Below are positions 39,801-51,800 of a stretch of DNA of 64,000 nt, piece by piece. This DNA comes from Ekhidna sp051379705 (GTDB taxonomy: Bacteria > Bacteroidota > Bacteroidia > Cytophagales > Cyclobacteriaceae): assembly GCF_051379705.1 (NCBI RefSeq), contig NZ_CP179868.1:1-64000 (forward strand), written 5' to 3'. Below the pieces are notes generated by a model. That model saw nothing but the letters and a program-made list of their open reading frames with translations. It did not search any database and was not told where the DNA came from. Each line of letters starts with the position of its first letter. The stretch's first letter is position 1. The translations under genes were made by a program, and so were the position numbers.

Positions 39801-40123
39801 CTTCTACAAACAGTCAAGTACGCGTTTGGGATATGGAGAATTTATTCGATCTCCCAATTGTATTGGAAGATTACAAAGGAGTACGTGATCAAGGTTGGGT
39901 TTATGATGCTGACTTTAGTCCGGACGGCAATTACTTCGTCACTGCAGCAGGAGATGGAAATATTAGACGGTATCCTACAAAAGCAGACGATATGGCCGCA
40001 GAAATATGCACACATATTACTTTGGGTAACATGTCTGATAATGAGTGGAGGCAATATGTTGGAGGAGATATTCCGTATGTAGAAACTTGCGAAGGAATGC
40101 CAAAAAGAGGAACAGTTCAGTAA
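36842..40123 (+). CDS. Membrane-anchored nSTAND1 NTPase with coiled coil and WD40 repeats
   Basis: 1093 residues. The N-terminus carries the nSTAND1 signature NPFPGLRPFGIEESHLFFGR (24-43), Walker A GASGSGKSS (64-72) and Walker B VLILVDQFEELF (161-172). A winged-helix/helical arm follows to about 500. A single membrane segment covers about 511-532, preceded by basic residues (KRQVKRMR), which predicts N-terminus inside. An Ala/Glu/Arg-rich coiled coil (about 535-665) and a WD40 propeller (about 740-1070: YSKDGKYMYSANANGEVIKW, GGGEDGNVYIWDL) would then be periplasmic. It ends with the typical nSTAND/WD40 tail (EWRQYVGGDIPYVETCEGMP). STAND NTPases act as switches that oligomerise on ligand binding. 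The TIR-like gene overlaps upstream; an outer-membrane barrel gene follows after 9 bp. Confidence 0.9.
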   Translation: MSEKEIDIQGQETQDIVDITQLINPFPGLRPFGIEESHLFFGREGQSDEVLVKLSENKFVAILGASGSGKSSLMFCGLIPTLYGGFMTEAGSNWRIVVTRPGGGPIDNLAEALLIRDKEFSNLGDEDKLIRKTIISTVLRSSSLGLVEVVRQLKTDDFQNVLILVDQFEELFRYRKLESATSDLDESSAFVNLLLEAIHQYDEPVYIALTMRSDFIGECAQFPDLTQMINDSHYLIPQMTRDQKRTAIEGPVAVGGGKIAPRLTQQLLNDVGDNPDQLPILQHALMRTWSYWTENRKIGEPIDLRHYNSIGTLREALSMHANEAFDSLSKREKEICEVMFKALTERGSENQGIRRPTKLATIAAIAGVNEDEVARVVERFREPGRSLLMPPFGVRLESETVVDISHESLMRIWVRLKRWLDEESKAAEMYLKLSEAAERYQEGKAGLWQMPDLQLALNWREENRPTLVWGQRYNPAFERTMVFLETSEKAYLTEQRNKEILQKRQVKRMRTTAVVLAIAVLVSLSFLIFSFIKADEAEKEAEKARIAQAEAEELRDNAVKLQEAAQESAAEAKRQEALALDERDNAERATEQAKINLAEAKRQEALALDAQKQAESANAEAQRQADEAKRQADIAAENERQATIAKDNAERLRYQAIAQSMAIKAKNILSEDQDQAELKAIVARQAYLFYEEYKDEGKDYNGDIYAGIYTALQGLYEREAVNNGLLTIKGDSIFNQYHKPVDPNSDNTIVAVRSVVYSKDGKYMYSANANGEVIKWNVESRAWNLIFQNDDVARVVNISPNEQYLALGTDQNNILIFNVNNINQEPNKISGHLGGTVFDLMFLPDNSGFISVGADNRILRSDFRSSTELAKSTTKINKIALSPDARTLVGGGEDGNVYIWDLTDIGKGVTTLINKSEESVTNTKTNRAIKSVKFSNNGKYLAYGSEDGRLVIWDMEKDAQVQPILTGFRAPITDIEFSPNDRLVLGTSTNSQVRVWDMENLFDLPIVLEDYKGVRDQGWVYDADFSPDGNYFVTAAGDGNIRRYPTKADDMAAEICTHITLGNMSDNEWRQYVGGDIPYVETCEGMPKRGTVQ

Positions 40124-40132
40124 TATTTATCT

Positions 40133-41248
40133 ATGAAGAAACACCTAATCGCTATTGGGCTATCCATTTGTACCTTTTGGGTAGCGGCCCAATCGTCTTC
40201 CCAATGTGCGCGAGCTCTTACCCAGGCAGAGCTCGCTTTCGAGCAAGGAAGGCTTGCTGATATTATCAATAATTACAATAATCAAAGCAGTGGATTTACT
40301 AGATGTCTGAATCAAGGGGCATTTTCAGTAGATGAAGAAGTAAGAGCATATAAACTACTAACTAAAGCTTACTTGTTTCAAGATGATGAACAGAAGGCTG
40401 AAGATATGTTTGTTAAGTTACTGAAAGTTGATAAAGAGCATCAACTTGCTCCAGAGGATCCAGCCGAACTCTACTTGCTAAAAGCTAAATTTCAAACGGA
40501 ACCAATATTACGTGTTGCTGTTAGGGGAGGCTTTAATAAGACACTTCCTAAAGTCATCCAAAACTTTAATACCTTCCAAGCAGGAAATAAAAGATACAAT
40601 GAAAAAGGTAATGATACTGGTTTAGGAGTTGGTTTTTGGATAGAAGCTTTGGCAGAGAGACATATCACCAAGGGAATAGAAGTTGGAACGGGACTTCAAT
40701 ATCGAATTACTACTTATGAGATTGAAGGAGAAATGATCGAAAATGATCTCAATTACGTCGCAAAAAATACCAGTAGTATGCTACGAGTTCCTTTACTTGT
40801 GCGTTATAGCCTTAACTATGATAAGAAAGATTCTGATGGAAAAAGAGTTGGTTTTTTGCCTTACATATTTATCGGTGGCTCATTTGACCTTACATTAAGT
40901 GCCAAATATGTGGACGCCAGAAGAACCGGAGGAACTGCCTACACCTTACCTGCAGGCAGTGATGATCTAAAATCTGCAGATCAAGTCCGCTCATCAAATA
41001 TATCTATAATCGGAGGTCTAGGCACTAGATTCAGAGTCGGTAGATCCAAAGTCGATTTTTTCGCGATCGAATTACGATATGATAATTCATTGCTTAATTA
41101 TATTAATCCCGATAATAGATGGGCCAATGAAGATTTAAATTATGGTATCGGCCATGTTGAAGATGACTTAACAATTAACACAATTTCTATTTCAGTTGGG
41201 TATACACGATCGCTATACATTCCACGAAAACGTAAGCAGTACCGTTAA
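40133..41248 (+). CDS. Exported protein with TPR-like N-terminus and outer-membrane beta-barrel
   Basis: 371 residues. Signal peptide MKKHLIAIGLSICTFWVAAQ. Residues about 22-115 are helical and TPR-like (LTQAELAFEQGRLADIINNY, YKLLTKAYLFQDDEQKAEDM, LLKVDKEHQLAPEDPAELYL). From about 125 the protein becomes a beta-barrel (ILRVAVRGGFNKTL, GVGFWIEALAERHITKGIEV, VGFLPYIFIGGSFDLTLSAK), ending in SISVGYTRSLYIPRKRKQYR. The likely site is the outer membrane with the TPR part in the periplasm. It lies 9 bp after the nSTAND1-WD40 gene and 4 bp before the lipoprotein gene, so it probably belongs to the same operon and could contact the periplasmic WD40 part (inference). Confidence 0.8.
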   Translation: MKKHLIAIGLSICTFWVAAQSSSQCARALTQAELAFEQGRLADIINNYNNQSSGFTRCLNQGAFSVDEEVRAYKLLTKAYLFQDDEQKAEDMFVKLLKVDKEHQLAPEDPAELYLLKAKFQTEPILRVAVRGGFNKTLPKVIQNFNTFQAGNKRYNEKGNDTGLGVGFWIEALAERHITKGIEVGTGLQYRITTYEIEGEMIENDLNYVAKNTSSMLRVPLLVRYSLNYDKKDSDGKRVGFLPYIFIGGSFDLTLSAKYVDARRTGGTAYTLPAGSDDLKSADQVRSSNISIIGGLGTRFRVGRSKVDFFAIELRYDNSLLNYINPDNRWANEDLNYGIGHVEDDLTINTISISVGYTRSLYIPRKRKQYR

Positions 41249-41252
41249 AAAT

Positions 41253-42635
41253 ATGAGAAACTCAATAATCATAATCTTAGTTGCCTTTTTGGTAGTCTCA
41301 TGCCAAATAGAGGATGATAATGCACCAACTCCAGATGAAGCATATATAAAATACTATGGAGATCTCACCAGTTTCGAAGCTCGCGATATCGAAATCGTGT
41401 ATGATCAAACTGGGGAAATAGCAGAAGGGTTGGTTGTGTTTGGTATGAGAACAAATGAGTCTGGAGATGATGATTATTTTGTGCTCAGGACTGATCTGGA
41501 GGGGAATTTTGTTGACTCAGTTTATTTTGGTTTTGAAAATGCCACAGATAGAGATTTTACAGGAGACGGTATTCCTGATATTTTCAAAGGCGTGGAGAGA
41601 GCGGGTCAAATTCATTCAATACCAGGTGGGGGGTTCATTACAATAGGAACTTCTTCCATTACAGAAACCGTGCTGGACATATCTGACTTTCAAATTTTGA
41701 CAGTAGGTTTTCTTGATGCCGATCTCAATCTGCAAAATGATACTTTGCTTGCATTAGTTTCGGAGGTTGATAATGTTGAATTGGATTTGATTGGAAATGA
41801 TGTCATAGTCTTATCCGATGGATCTCTACTACTTGCCGGAGCAAAAGAATTTGATCGAGGTGGTGGTGTAACTGATTTTGATAATTATTTTCTCAAATTC
41901 AACTTTACTGATGGAGTTATTTTTGAAAACACGCAAGGAGTGGCTGGAGAAGACGAAAATGACATTTTAGTTAGGGCATTCGAAAAAGCGAGTGGTAACA
42001 TTGTGTTGATTGGCTATAGCAATTCTCCTAGTTTGTTGGGTGAAAACGAAGGAAATAACGGAACGAATGCTTATTATTTGGAAATTTCGCCCAATGGGAC
42101 ACCGGTTAATTTCGCCGCATATGGATTCGAAGATCCAAACTCAGATGTGGTTTTTAACGAAAATGTGAATAACGTTATTCAAACCTCATCTGGATATTCG
42201 ATAGTTGGAACTTCAATGACTTCTCAGAACGAAAATTTCTCATTTGTTATGAATCTTAGCAATAATGGGATCTACCTGAGTGGTTCGAATCATCTTGTTT
42301 CGACTTACAATGGTGAAAATAATATTGTGCAAACACAAGGATTAGGAGTCACACAGGCAGCTAATAATGACATTGTTATGGTAGGTCAGTATGAGGCTTT
42401 TGTTAGTGGCAACTTGTCAAGAGGCGGAGAAGGAATGTTTGTTAAGTTTGATCAAGCAGCAAATCCGATAGCTGGTGCTGAATCATTTTTTGGGCTCGCC
42501 GATGGTAATGACAGTGTAGTAGACGCAGTAACTTTGCCGGATGGTAAAATTGCCGCAGTAGCAAATGTTGATTTTGGTGGTGGTGTTAAATTGATATCAA
42601 TTATCAAGCTAAACGACAATGGTTCACTTGATTAA
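41253..42635 (+). CDS. Lipoprotein of unknown function (beta-propeller-like)
   Basis: 460 residues. The open frame starts at 41196 inside the previous gene, but the lipoprotein signal begins at ATG 41253: MRNSIIIILVAFLVVSCQ, with lipobox VVSC, so I use that start. The body is beta-rich with recurring segments such as IYDQTGEIAEGLVVFGMRTN, LSDGSLLLAGAKEFDRGGG, IVLIGYSNSPSLLGENEG, IVGTSMTSQNENFSFVMNLS and LPDGKIAAVANVDFGGG. These 'value, feature, log-like' blades resemble propeller proteins of Bacteroidota, but I do not recognise a named family. Last gene of the tight TIR-like/nSTAND1 cluster. The next gene begins 193 bp downstream. Confidence 0.78.
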   Translation: MRNSIIIILVAFLVVSCQIEDDNAPTPDEAYIKYYGDLTSFEARDIEIVYDQTGEIAEGLVVFGMRTNESGDDDYFVLRTDLEGNFVDSVYFGFENATDRDFTGDGIPDIFKGVERAGQIHSIPGGGFITIGTSSITETVLDISDFQILTVGFLDADLNLQNDTLLALVSEVDNVELDLIGNDVIVLSDGSLLLAGAKEFDRGGGVTDFDNYFLKFNFTDGVIFENTQGVAGEDENDILVRAFEKASGNIVLIGYSNSPSLLGENEGNNGTNAYYLEISPNGTPVNFAAYGFEDPNSDVVFNENVNNVIQTSSGYSIVGTSMTSQNENFSFVMNLSNNGIYLSGSNHLVSTYNGENNIVQTQGLGVTQAANNDIVMVGQYEAFVSGNLSRGGEGMFVKFDQAANPIAGAESFFGLADGNDSVVDAVTLPDGKIAAVANVDFGGGVKLISIIKLNDNGSLD

Positions 42636-42828
42636 TCTTTGAAAAATACAATTTAAACCAGTCATTATCTTATCTTAATAATTAAAGTCTATATCGAAAA
42701 AATGATATTGGCTTTTGAATTAAATAAACCTTTCGGGAAATTCACTTTTGCGTAGTTTTAAAGTAAATTATAGTTTGGTACCACCTAGAAGTAACTATTT
42801 TGAATTATCGCTTAATTAACTCTTTGTC

Positions 42829-45800
42829 ATGAGAAAAATCAGCTGTTTAACCACCCTTCTTTTCTTATTTACACTCACTTACTCAGGGCTTGCTCAAACA
42901 ATTACTATAGACTCATCCATAGAGGGAGACGATATTGTAAATGCTGCAGAGGCTGGTACGGTTACCATTTCTGGTACAAGTGGTAGTGGAGCTGTAAATG
43001 GTACAATTGTTCGGGTCACAATAGGTGGTGTAACCGAAGATGCTACTATTACAGGAGCCGATGGCCCATGGATGGTGGACTTAGATATTTCAGGTGAGGC
43101 AAATGGGCCTTTCACTGTCGCAGCAGTTTATGATCCGCTAGGCACCCCAGTAGCTGCGACCAATAATAACTATGCAATAACATTGGATCAAGGATCACCT
43201 ACAGCGACAGTTACAGTAGATAGTGATCCGATATTCCCTGGTGATTTGACACAAGTGGTAACGGTAACGTATGATGAGCCGATGAATCCGGCTACCAATC
43301 CAGCTATTACTTTCAGTTCGAGTGCAAATTTCACTTCAGCCGCCGATGGAGCCTGGAGTGGTGGTAATACCATATGGACGGAGACATTTAACCATGATGG
43401 GACATCAGAACAATCATTCACCGAGACTGCCGATGTAGCTTCAACAAGTGGCGCTACAGATGTAGCGGGCAATGCAGATATAGGAGATAGTTCACCTGCT
43501 TTTGTACTGGATACACAAGCACCAACAGCCACTGTCACCGTAGACAGTGACCCAATCTTTCAGAGTGATTTAACACAGGTTGTAACGGTGACGTATGATG
43601 AGCCGATGAACCCGGCTACCAATCCAGCCATTACTTTCAGTTCGAGTGTGAATTTCACTTCGGCCGCTGATGGAGCCTGGAGTGTTGGAAATACCGTATG
43701 GACGGAGACATTTAACCATGATGGCACAGCCGAAGAGATTGGTTCGGAGACTGCAGATGTAGCCTCTGCAAGTGGGGCTACGGATGTAGTGGGCATAGCA
43801 GATGTTGGAGATAGTTCACCAGGATTTGTGATCGATACTCAATCACCTACAGCGACAGTTACAGTAGACAGTGACCCAATCTTTCAGAGTGATCTGGCAC
43901 AAGTGGTAACAGTGACGTATGATGAGCCGATGAACCCGGCTACCAATCCAGCCATTACTTTCAGTTCGAGTGCAAACTTCACTTCGGCAGCAGATGGAGT
44001 TTGGAGTGGTGGTAATACCATATGGACGGAGACATTTAATCATGATGGCACAGCCGAAGAGATTGGTTCAGAGACTGCAGATGTAGCTTCAACAAGTGGC
44101 GCTACAGATGCTGCAGGCAATGTTGATATAGGAGATAGTTCACCTGGATTTGTTGTCGATACACAATCACCTACAGCAACAGTTACAGTAGATAGCGATC
44201 CGATATTCCCTGGTGATTTGGTACAAGTGGTAACAGTGACGTATGATGAGCCGATGAACCCGGCTACCAATCCAGCTATTACTTTCAGTTCGAGTGCAAA
44301 TTTCACTTCAGCCGCCGATGGAGCCTGGAGTGGTGGTAATACCATATGGACGGAGACATTTAACCATGATGGAACATCAGAACAATCATTCACCGAGACT
44401 GCCGATGTAGCTTCAACAAGTGGCGCTACAGATGTAGCGGGCAATGCAGATATAGGAGATAGTTCACCTGCTTTTGTACTGGATACACAAGCACCAACAG
44501 CCACTGTCACCGTAGACAGTGACCCAATCTTTCAGAGTGATTTAACACAGGTTGTAACGGTGACGTATGATGAGCCGATGAACCCGGCTACCAATCCAGC
44601 TATTACTTTCAGTTCGAGTGTGAATTTCACTTCGGCCGCTGATGGAGCCTGGAGTGTTGGAAATACCGTATGGACGGAGACATTTAACCATGATGGCACA
44701 GCCGAAGAGATTGGTTCGGAGACTGCAGATGTAGCCTCTGCAAGTGGGGCTACGGATGTAGTGGGCATAGCAGATGTTGGAGATAGTTCACCAGGATTTG
44801 TGATCGATACTCAATCACCTACAGCGACAGTTACAGTAGACAGTGACCCAATCTTTCAGAGTGATCTGGCACAAGTGGTAACAGTGACGTATGATGAGCC
44901 GATGAACCCGGCTACCAATCCAGCCATTACTTTCAGTTCGAGTGCAAACTTCACTTCGGCAGCAGATGGAGTTTGGAGTGGTGGTAATACCATATGGACG
45001 GAGACATTTAATCATGATGGCACAGCCGAAGAGATTGGTTCAGAGACTGCAGATGTAGCTTCAACAAGTGGCGCTACAGATGCTGCAGGCAATGTTGATA
45101 TAGGAGATAGTTCACCTGGATTTGTTGTCGATACACAATCACCTACAGCAACAGTTACAGTAGATAGCGATCCGATATTCCCTGGTGATTTGGTACAAGT
45201 GGTAACAGTGACGTATGATGAGCCGATGAACCCGGCTACCAATCCAGCTATTACTTTCAGTTCGAGTGCAAATTTCACTTCAGCCGCCGATGGAGCCTGG
45301 AGTGGTGGTAATACCATATGGACGGAGACATTTAACCATGATGGAACATCAGAACAATCATTCACCGAGACTGCCGATGTAGCTTCAACAAGTGGCGCTA
45401 CAGATGTAGCGGGCAATGCAGATATAGGAGATAGTTCACCTGCTTTTGTACTGGATACACAAGCACCAACAGCCACTGTCACCGTAGACAGTGACCCAAT
45501 CTTTCAGAGTGATTTAACACAGGTTGTAACGGTGACGTATGATGAGCCGATGAACCCGGCTACCAATCCAGCTATTACTTTCAGTTCGAGTGTGAATTTC
45601 ACTTCGGCCGCTGATGGAGCCTGGAGTGTTGGAAATACCGTATGGACGGAGACATTTAACCATGATGGCACAGCCGAAGAGATTGGTTCGGAGACTGCAG
45701 ATGTAGCCTCTGCAAGTGGGGCTACGGATGTAGTGGGCATAGCAGATGTTGGAGATAGTTCACCAGGATTTGTGATCGATACTCAATCACCTACTTTCGT

Positions 45801-48800
45801 AGATGCAACCTTCTATGATACAGATAACAATGGATCAATTGATGAGATACTAGTTGAGTTTTCTGAGGATGTAGATGAAGGGACTGTTAGTGATATTGAC
45901 TTTAATATTGCAGGAACTGGTCTTGGCAGTACTGCATTTACCGTTTTCAGCGCGGGTTTCCCTGCAGGAAACGGAGTTGATGCAAGTTTGACAGATAACT
46001 ACATTACTCTTCTTGTCACGATCACCGGAACTACAGATCAAACCATAGCATATACAGCTGGTAGTCTTGCTGACGAAGCAGGAAATTTAGCCTTGAGCAA
46101 CGGTGGATTAACTACAATTGATCTAGCTCCACCGGTTATCATTTCTGCTGTTACAGCAGATATTGGAGGTACCTCTGGTGAAGTAGATCAGATTACTGTT
46201 ACATTTTCTGAGGATATTGACGGGGCTACATTGGATACTGATGGAGGTTCCGATGATTTTATCGTAACTGATGGCGCATATACCTACACTGTGGCGAGCG
46301 TAGCTGCGAACGGGACAAATGGTGCAGATATTACATTAACCGAACGAGGAAGTCCAGATACGGGTGTTACACCTGACATCAATTTGGGGATTGCAGACAT
46401 TGAGGATCTGGCACCTTCGAATAATGCGTTAACAGCCGCTCAAGATTTTACGACCACTCAGGATGGCGCGCCACCGGTAATGTATGACTTCACACTCCAA
46501 CCAACCAACTCCTTTTTGGAAGTTGTGTTCTCTGAAACTATTCAACGAGTTGGAGGAGGTACACCATTGCTTGCAGATTTCAACGAAAACCAAGCTAATG
46601 TAACTCCAACCACCACGATAACTATTAATTCTTTGACAGATGCCGCTGGTACTGTTCTTGCGAGTCCAGAAGACACCATTCAATTTACTTTAACCGTAGG
46701 TCCCGTTCCATCTGCTTATGATGTAGGTGATAACGTAGTGATTGATACTGACGGTACAACAATTGAAGATGCTGCAGGTAATCCTTTGGTAGATGGTGAA
46801 TTTGTTGGGCCAGTTCAAGTGAACGATGTTAATAATGTCGTCACTATAGTAGATGCTATATGGGTAACAACCTCTTCGCCCGAAGGATATATTGAATTGG
46901 AATTTTCAGATGGTGTCTACGGATCTGCTACGAATAAATCCATAAGACTTGCCAACTCTGCAAATGGTATTTATGAGCAAGCTAACTGGACAGATGGTAC
47001 AGCGCTATGTGATGATAACGATGATTTGTGCGCAACTTATAATGCAAATGGATCTCTTGTATTTGTAAATTCAGATGGTAATAATGATATCGAATTACGT
47101 GCAGGAAATAATGGATCCGGAGGTGCTACAGATGAGGATAAAGAAATCAGGTTTAGTACGGCAAATGCGAGTAATATCATTGACTATGATGGTACAAAGC
47201 ACAGGTTTTATGTCAATGATATTGATAATGGCCCTTGGACGGGAGAGGAGACCTACACCTTTGGACCTGCGAATGCGAGTTCAGGTAAGATCAATGGACG
47301 ATCTACTGCGTCAACCATGATTGGTTCCTATACTTTCGTGTTTACACTACCAGATCAAGTTGCTGAAGATTTTGATAATGCTACCGCTACAGCCTATGAT
47401 GTTGACAATGATGGAAATATTGATGAAGTGGAAGTTGTTATGCCGGATGGAATTGAAGATGCGACAGTTACACTTTCAGAGTTCCAATTCAATTCCATCG
47501 TTCCAAGTGGATTTGATACAGGCACCACGCCAAATGACGACACATTCAGGCTACTTTTTGATAGTTATTCCGGAACTGCTGTTCTCGGGAATTTGGTTTA
47601 CACGGCAGGGACCCTAGAGGATGATGCAGAAGTAAATGCATCTTATTTACCGAGTGGTAATGCTGTCGACGGAGGTACCATTACACCTGTTGATGCTGCA
47701 GGCCCTGTCATTCTAAGTGCATTAACAGCAGACAATGATTTAAACGGTCAGATAGATGAAATCACCGTGACTTTCTCTGAAGCTTTCGCTGATCTCGGTA
47801 TTGATGATACGGACTTCAGCCTGTCTGGAGGCTACACCATTCCAGGTGCAGGGTTCTCAGTAGCTTCACCTGATGTTACTCTTACTGTGGATGAAAGTGG
47901 TTCTGGGGACACATACATTACTCCAGATGTTACTGTTTCAGCATCAATTCTCCAAGATCTGAGTGCTGGGTCTGCTGACAACCCAGCTCAAACCTTTACG
48001 AATACTTCGGATGGAGCAGCACCATTTAGTGATGTAGACGTTTTGGCAACTACCGATGCGAGTCCGGATCTAAGTGGTAATATAGACGATCCCAATGCGA
48101 CTGTATTGGTGAACGTAAGCACATTTACGCGAGCAGCAACTAATAACGGAGATGGCACCTGGTCTTTTAGTAATACTGGTTCAGCACCCGGAGGATTTAC
48201 GCTTGGAGCTTTAGGTAATTATGAAGTTACTGTTATTGGTGTGGATCCATTCGGCAATACAAGTACAGATATAACAAACAATGAGCTTACGATAAACGGA
48301 GGTGCTACAATTAATCCTACCAATGATGGTGGATCACCGCTAACAATGTGTACCTCAGATGGATATCAGCCATTGGGACAAATTCAGATTGTTGAAACAG
48401 GAAATGGGGATTTTAGCTCATCTGGTACAATAAACCTTACCTTACCTGATGGATTTGAGTTTAATACTGGAGCAACAGTAACATCCACAGGAAGTAGTTT
48501 AGTTGATATCTCTGTTGCATTTTCATATGTGGGTTCGGTTACACTTCGTTTGACTATTACTTACGATGGCGTTGATGATGGCTTAGATGATTTGAGAATA
48601 AATGGATTAGAAGTTCAAGCAACGTCTGGTGGACAAAGTGGCGATCTAGAACGAAACGGAGGAACAGCTAACCTTCTAACTACAGGTACCAATTTTTCAT
48701 CTTTTGTAAGTGAAATAGAACCTTCAACAATTTCTTCGCTTGATGAAGCTGTGTATACCACCAATGATGTAGCATCATTAACAATTAGATCAGGTCTTAA

Positions 48801-51800
48801 TTTCACTTTAGATGCCACAGATCAAGCACCAACTACTGTAAATTGGTATGAGAATGTATTCGATGGCACTCCCGAACATACAGGTGTAACAGCTAATCAA
48901 GCACAATTGAATTCTGCGGAAGGGCTATACACTTATTTTGTAGCAAACAATGACGGAACATGTGATAGCCCACCTTTGGAATTTGAATTGCTTCTATTTA
49001 GTGATGATGATCCAACAACTGGACCAGTCGACAGTACATTTGTTGATCAAATTTTTATCGTAACTGATGATACTGATACTATTTATTTAAGCAATCCTGC
49101 TGGTCATACTGTCAATGTATCAGGAGCAGGTACTACTGTTACAAATCCAGGGGATTCACCTAACCCGCTTCTAGTGATTTTTGATCCAGCTATTGCTGGT
49201 GATGATGGAGCGGGAGGTCCACAAGCACACACAATTACTTATGACATCACAAATAATGCAACAGGAGCATCTACTTCGCGCATCGTGACATTTACGGTAG
49301 AACCTGAAACCGAAATCTTCACAGGTCCTCCTGCCAAGGAGTACTGTTATGATGGTTCTACTCTGACACTTACATGGGATAACACAGGCTTTAATGCTCC
49401 TAATACCTTTACAAATCCTTACATCCAGTATGTAGATGTAATAGCTATGCGATATAACGGAATAAACTTCAATTTGGATGGTCCCACTGTTCAGGCAGGT
49501 GGTTATTCGGGTTCTGCTACTCCTTACGAATATGATTTAGACTTAAATTTATTGGGTATACCAGATGGTGATTTTGAGAACATTCGATTTGCCCGAGTAA
49601 TTATTGATGCCTTTGGGGTAAAAAGAACAGACGCTTTCAATTATTTCTTGGTGTATGGAGAGCCGTTCGTAACCCTTACTAATGTTTCTGCGGCATATTG
49701 TGAAGATGATACACCATTCACCATTAATCGGACAACAAGTTATGTGGAATCTGTAGACGACAACAATCCAGATAATCCGATTCCTACCTATAATGGTGAA
49801 ACGAACCAACCAATTGTCAATGGATACGAACTTTACAGATGGAATGGTGCATCTTATGTATTGTACGAAGACTTTACATCAACAGGTCCTTACGGCATTG
49901 TAAATGATTTTGACCCATCTGATCCAAACCAAAACTCTACAGTAGATGCAAACGATGTAGGTCAATTCAGGATAACTTATTATACCGAAGCTTTGACACC
50001 AAATAGTTGTATTGGAAGATACGATATTGTAGTTAATGTAAATGCCGATACTCCAGCACCTACTTTAGATGCTGCTACCCTTGCCGGTGGTGGAGCGATA
50101 GGTTTTGTTGACAATGTAGCTAATGAGCCAGGGGTGGTAGAAGATAATGAATACTTACTAGAATATTGTGTTGGAGATATAGCAGCAAATTTTGTCACAG
50201 GTGATTTGAATACTGTAAGATGGTATGATGAGAATCGTAACCTATTAGGTGGTTTAACAGGCCTGACCTCTGTTACACCGGCCCAAGTAGGACTTTCTAC
50301 GGTGAGTGGAAGATGGACCGAGCAAAGTGATATTTTCTATTTCACTTCAACCGATGCGAACGGTTGCGAATCTGATTATCGTTTGGTTTCCGTTGAGGTT
50401 TATCCGATTCCCGATGCTCCAAATACTGATTTATCTGCTTGGCCTTCTGAAGTTGTGTCAGGTTCTAATATTTTCTTGGATTATAGTTTGCCTAGAGCGT
50501 CAAGTGTTAACCCCGCAACACTTGCTTTTGATCCTATTAGTGCGGGTGATGAAACTTACAATGCATCGGTATATTTCGGTGGAATAATCGGCTCAAATCT
50601 TTACTTTTTGACCGTGACCGGAGGCTCAGGGACCTTTATTCAAGGTGAGGTTGTAACAGGGGGTACAAGTGGTGCTACTGGCACAGTACACTACAGGTCA
50701 GGTTCTTTAATAGCCATTAGAGATGTTACAGGTACGTTTATTAATGAAGGTATCACTGGATCTGTTAGTGGAGCCACAACTACTGTTACTAATTATGCTA
50801 CTCGTCGTGTTTTGAGTAATGAATTTTTATCAACACTACCCATTGATCACATCGGATATATTTATTCCTCAGCTGTAATTCCAGTGCCATTTACAATAGG
50901 TGAGACCATAACTGGTGGGACTAGCGGAGCTACCGCTGTAGTGTATAGAAATTATAGTAGCAATTATATTTTTATCAGATTTACATCAACCACCCAATTT
51001 GAGGTTGGTGAGGTTGTCACCGGAGGATCAAGTGGAAGCACCTTAACTGTTACTCAGTTGTTTGATAATTTCAATCCCAATTATCGATATACGGTAAGTC
51101 AAACTTCGAACATAAATCTCACTTCCAACTTTGCTGGATGTGAAGGTTCGGCGGTGAATATTTATATCTATGGACAATTGGCCCCTACAAATGCAGACAC
51201 TGTAGATTTCAATGATTTGACAGATGAATATCACGTGGCTGAGGGCGATGCACTCGCAAATATTACACATACAGCCAGCCAGGGGATGGACAATTATATC
51301 TGGTATGAAGATGTAACTAGAACTGACACCATTGCCGTATTGGTTAATGGCGGTTCCATGACACAAGATATTTTAGATGACGCTAAAGTGGACGGCACCA
51401 AACAGCTCACGACATCAGGCGGATTAGTCACAGACCGAAATGATGATGGGGTGAATGATGTGTATACTTACTACTTGACTAGGGTAGACAATGCCATCGC
51501 TTCTCGAGGTTTTGATGGAAGCCAAAGTGCTACTCCACTACCTGTTACATTAACCGTTCACGCTATTCAGCTTCAGCCAAGTGTAGCATCTGATAATTCA
51601 ACAGGAAGTCTCGGCACACCGGACTTTCCAGATCTGGATGCTTCTGCAAATAATTTCTATTCAATCTGTACAGATCAATTGGAGTCAGATATTCGGTTAG
51701 TAGCTACTGAAGCTACAAATGCGGCCACACCAAGAGAGTTTAGATGGTATGTTTCAAACGCTTCTTTTGATACCCGAGGTTCACTTTTAGCAACAGATGG

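Noticed and set aside
42636..42828. Promoter ahead of the 4402-residue gene
   Set aside because: Several TTTG-containing words are present but none matches TAnnTTTG with the right spacing, so I do not call one, though a promoter is likely here.
43188..45740. Val/Ser/Thr-rich minus-strand ORFs of 78-156 residues
   Set aside because: Antisense shadows of the 324-bp repeats; the composition simply mirrors the coding strand.
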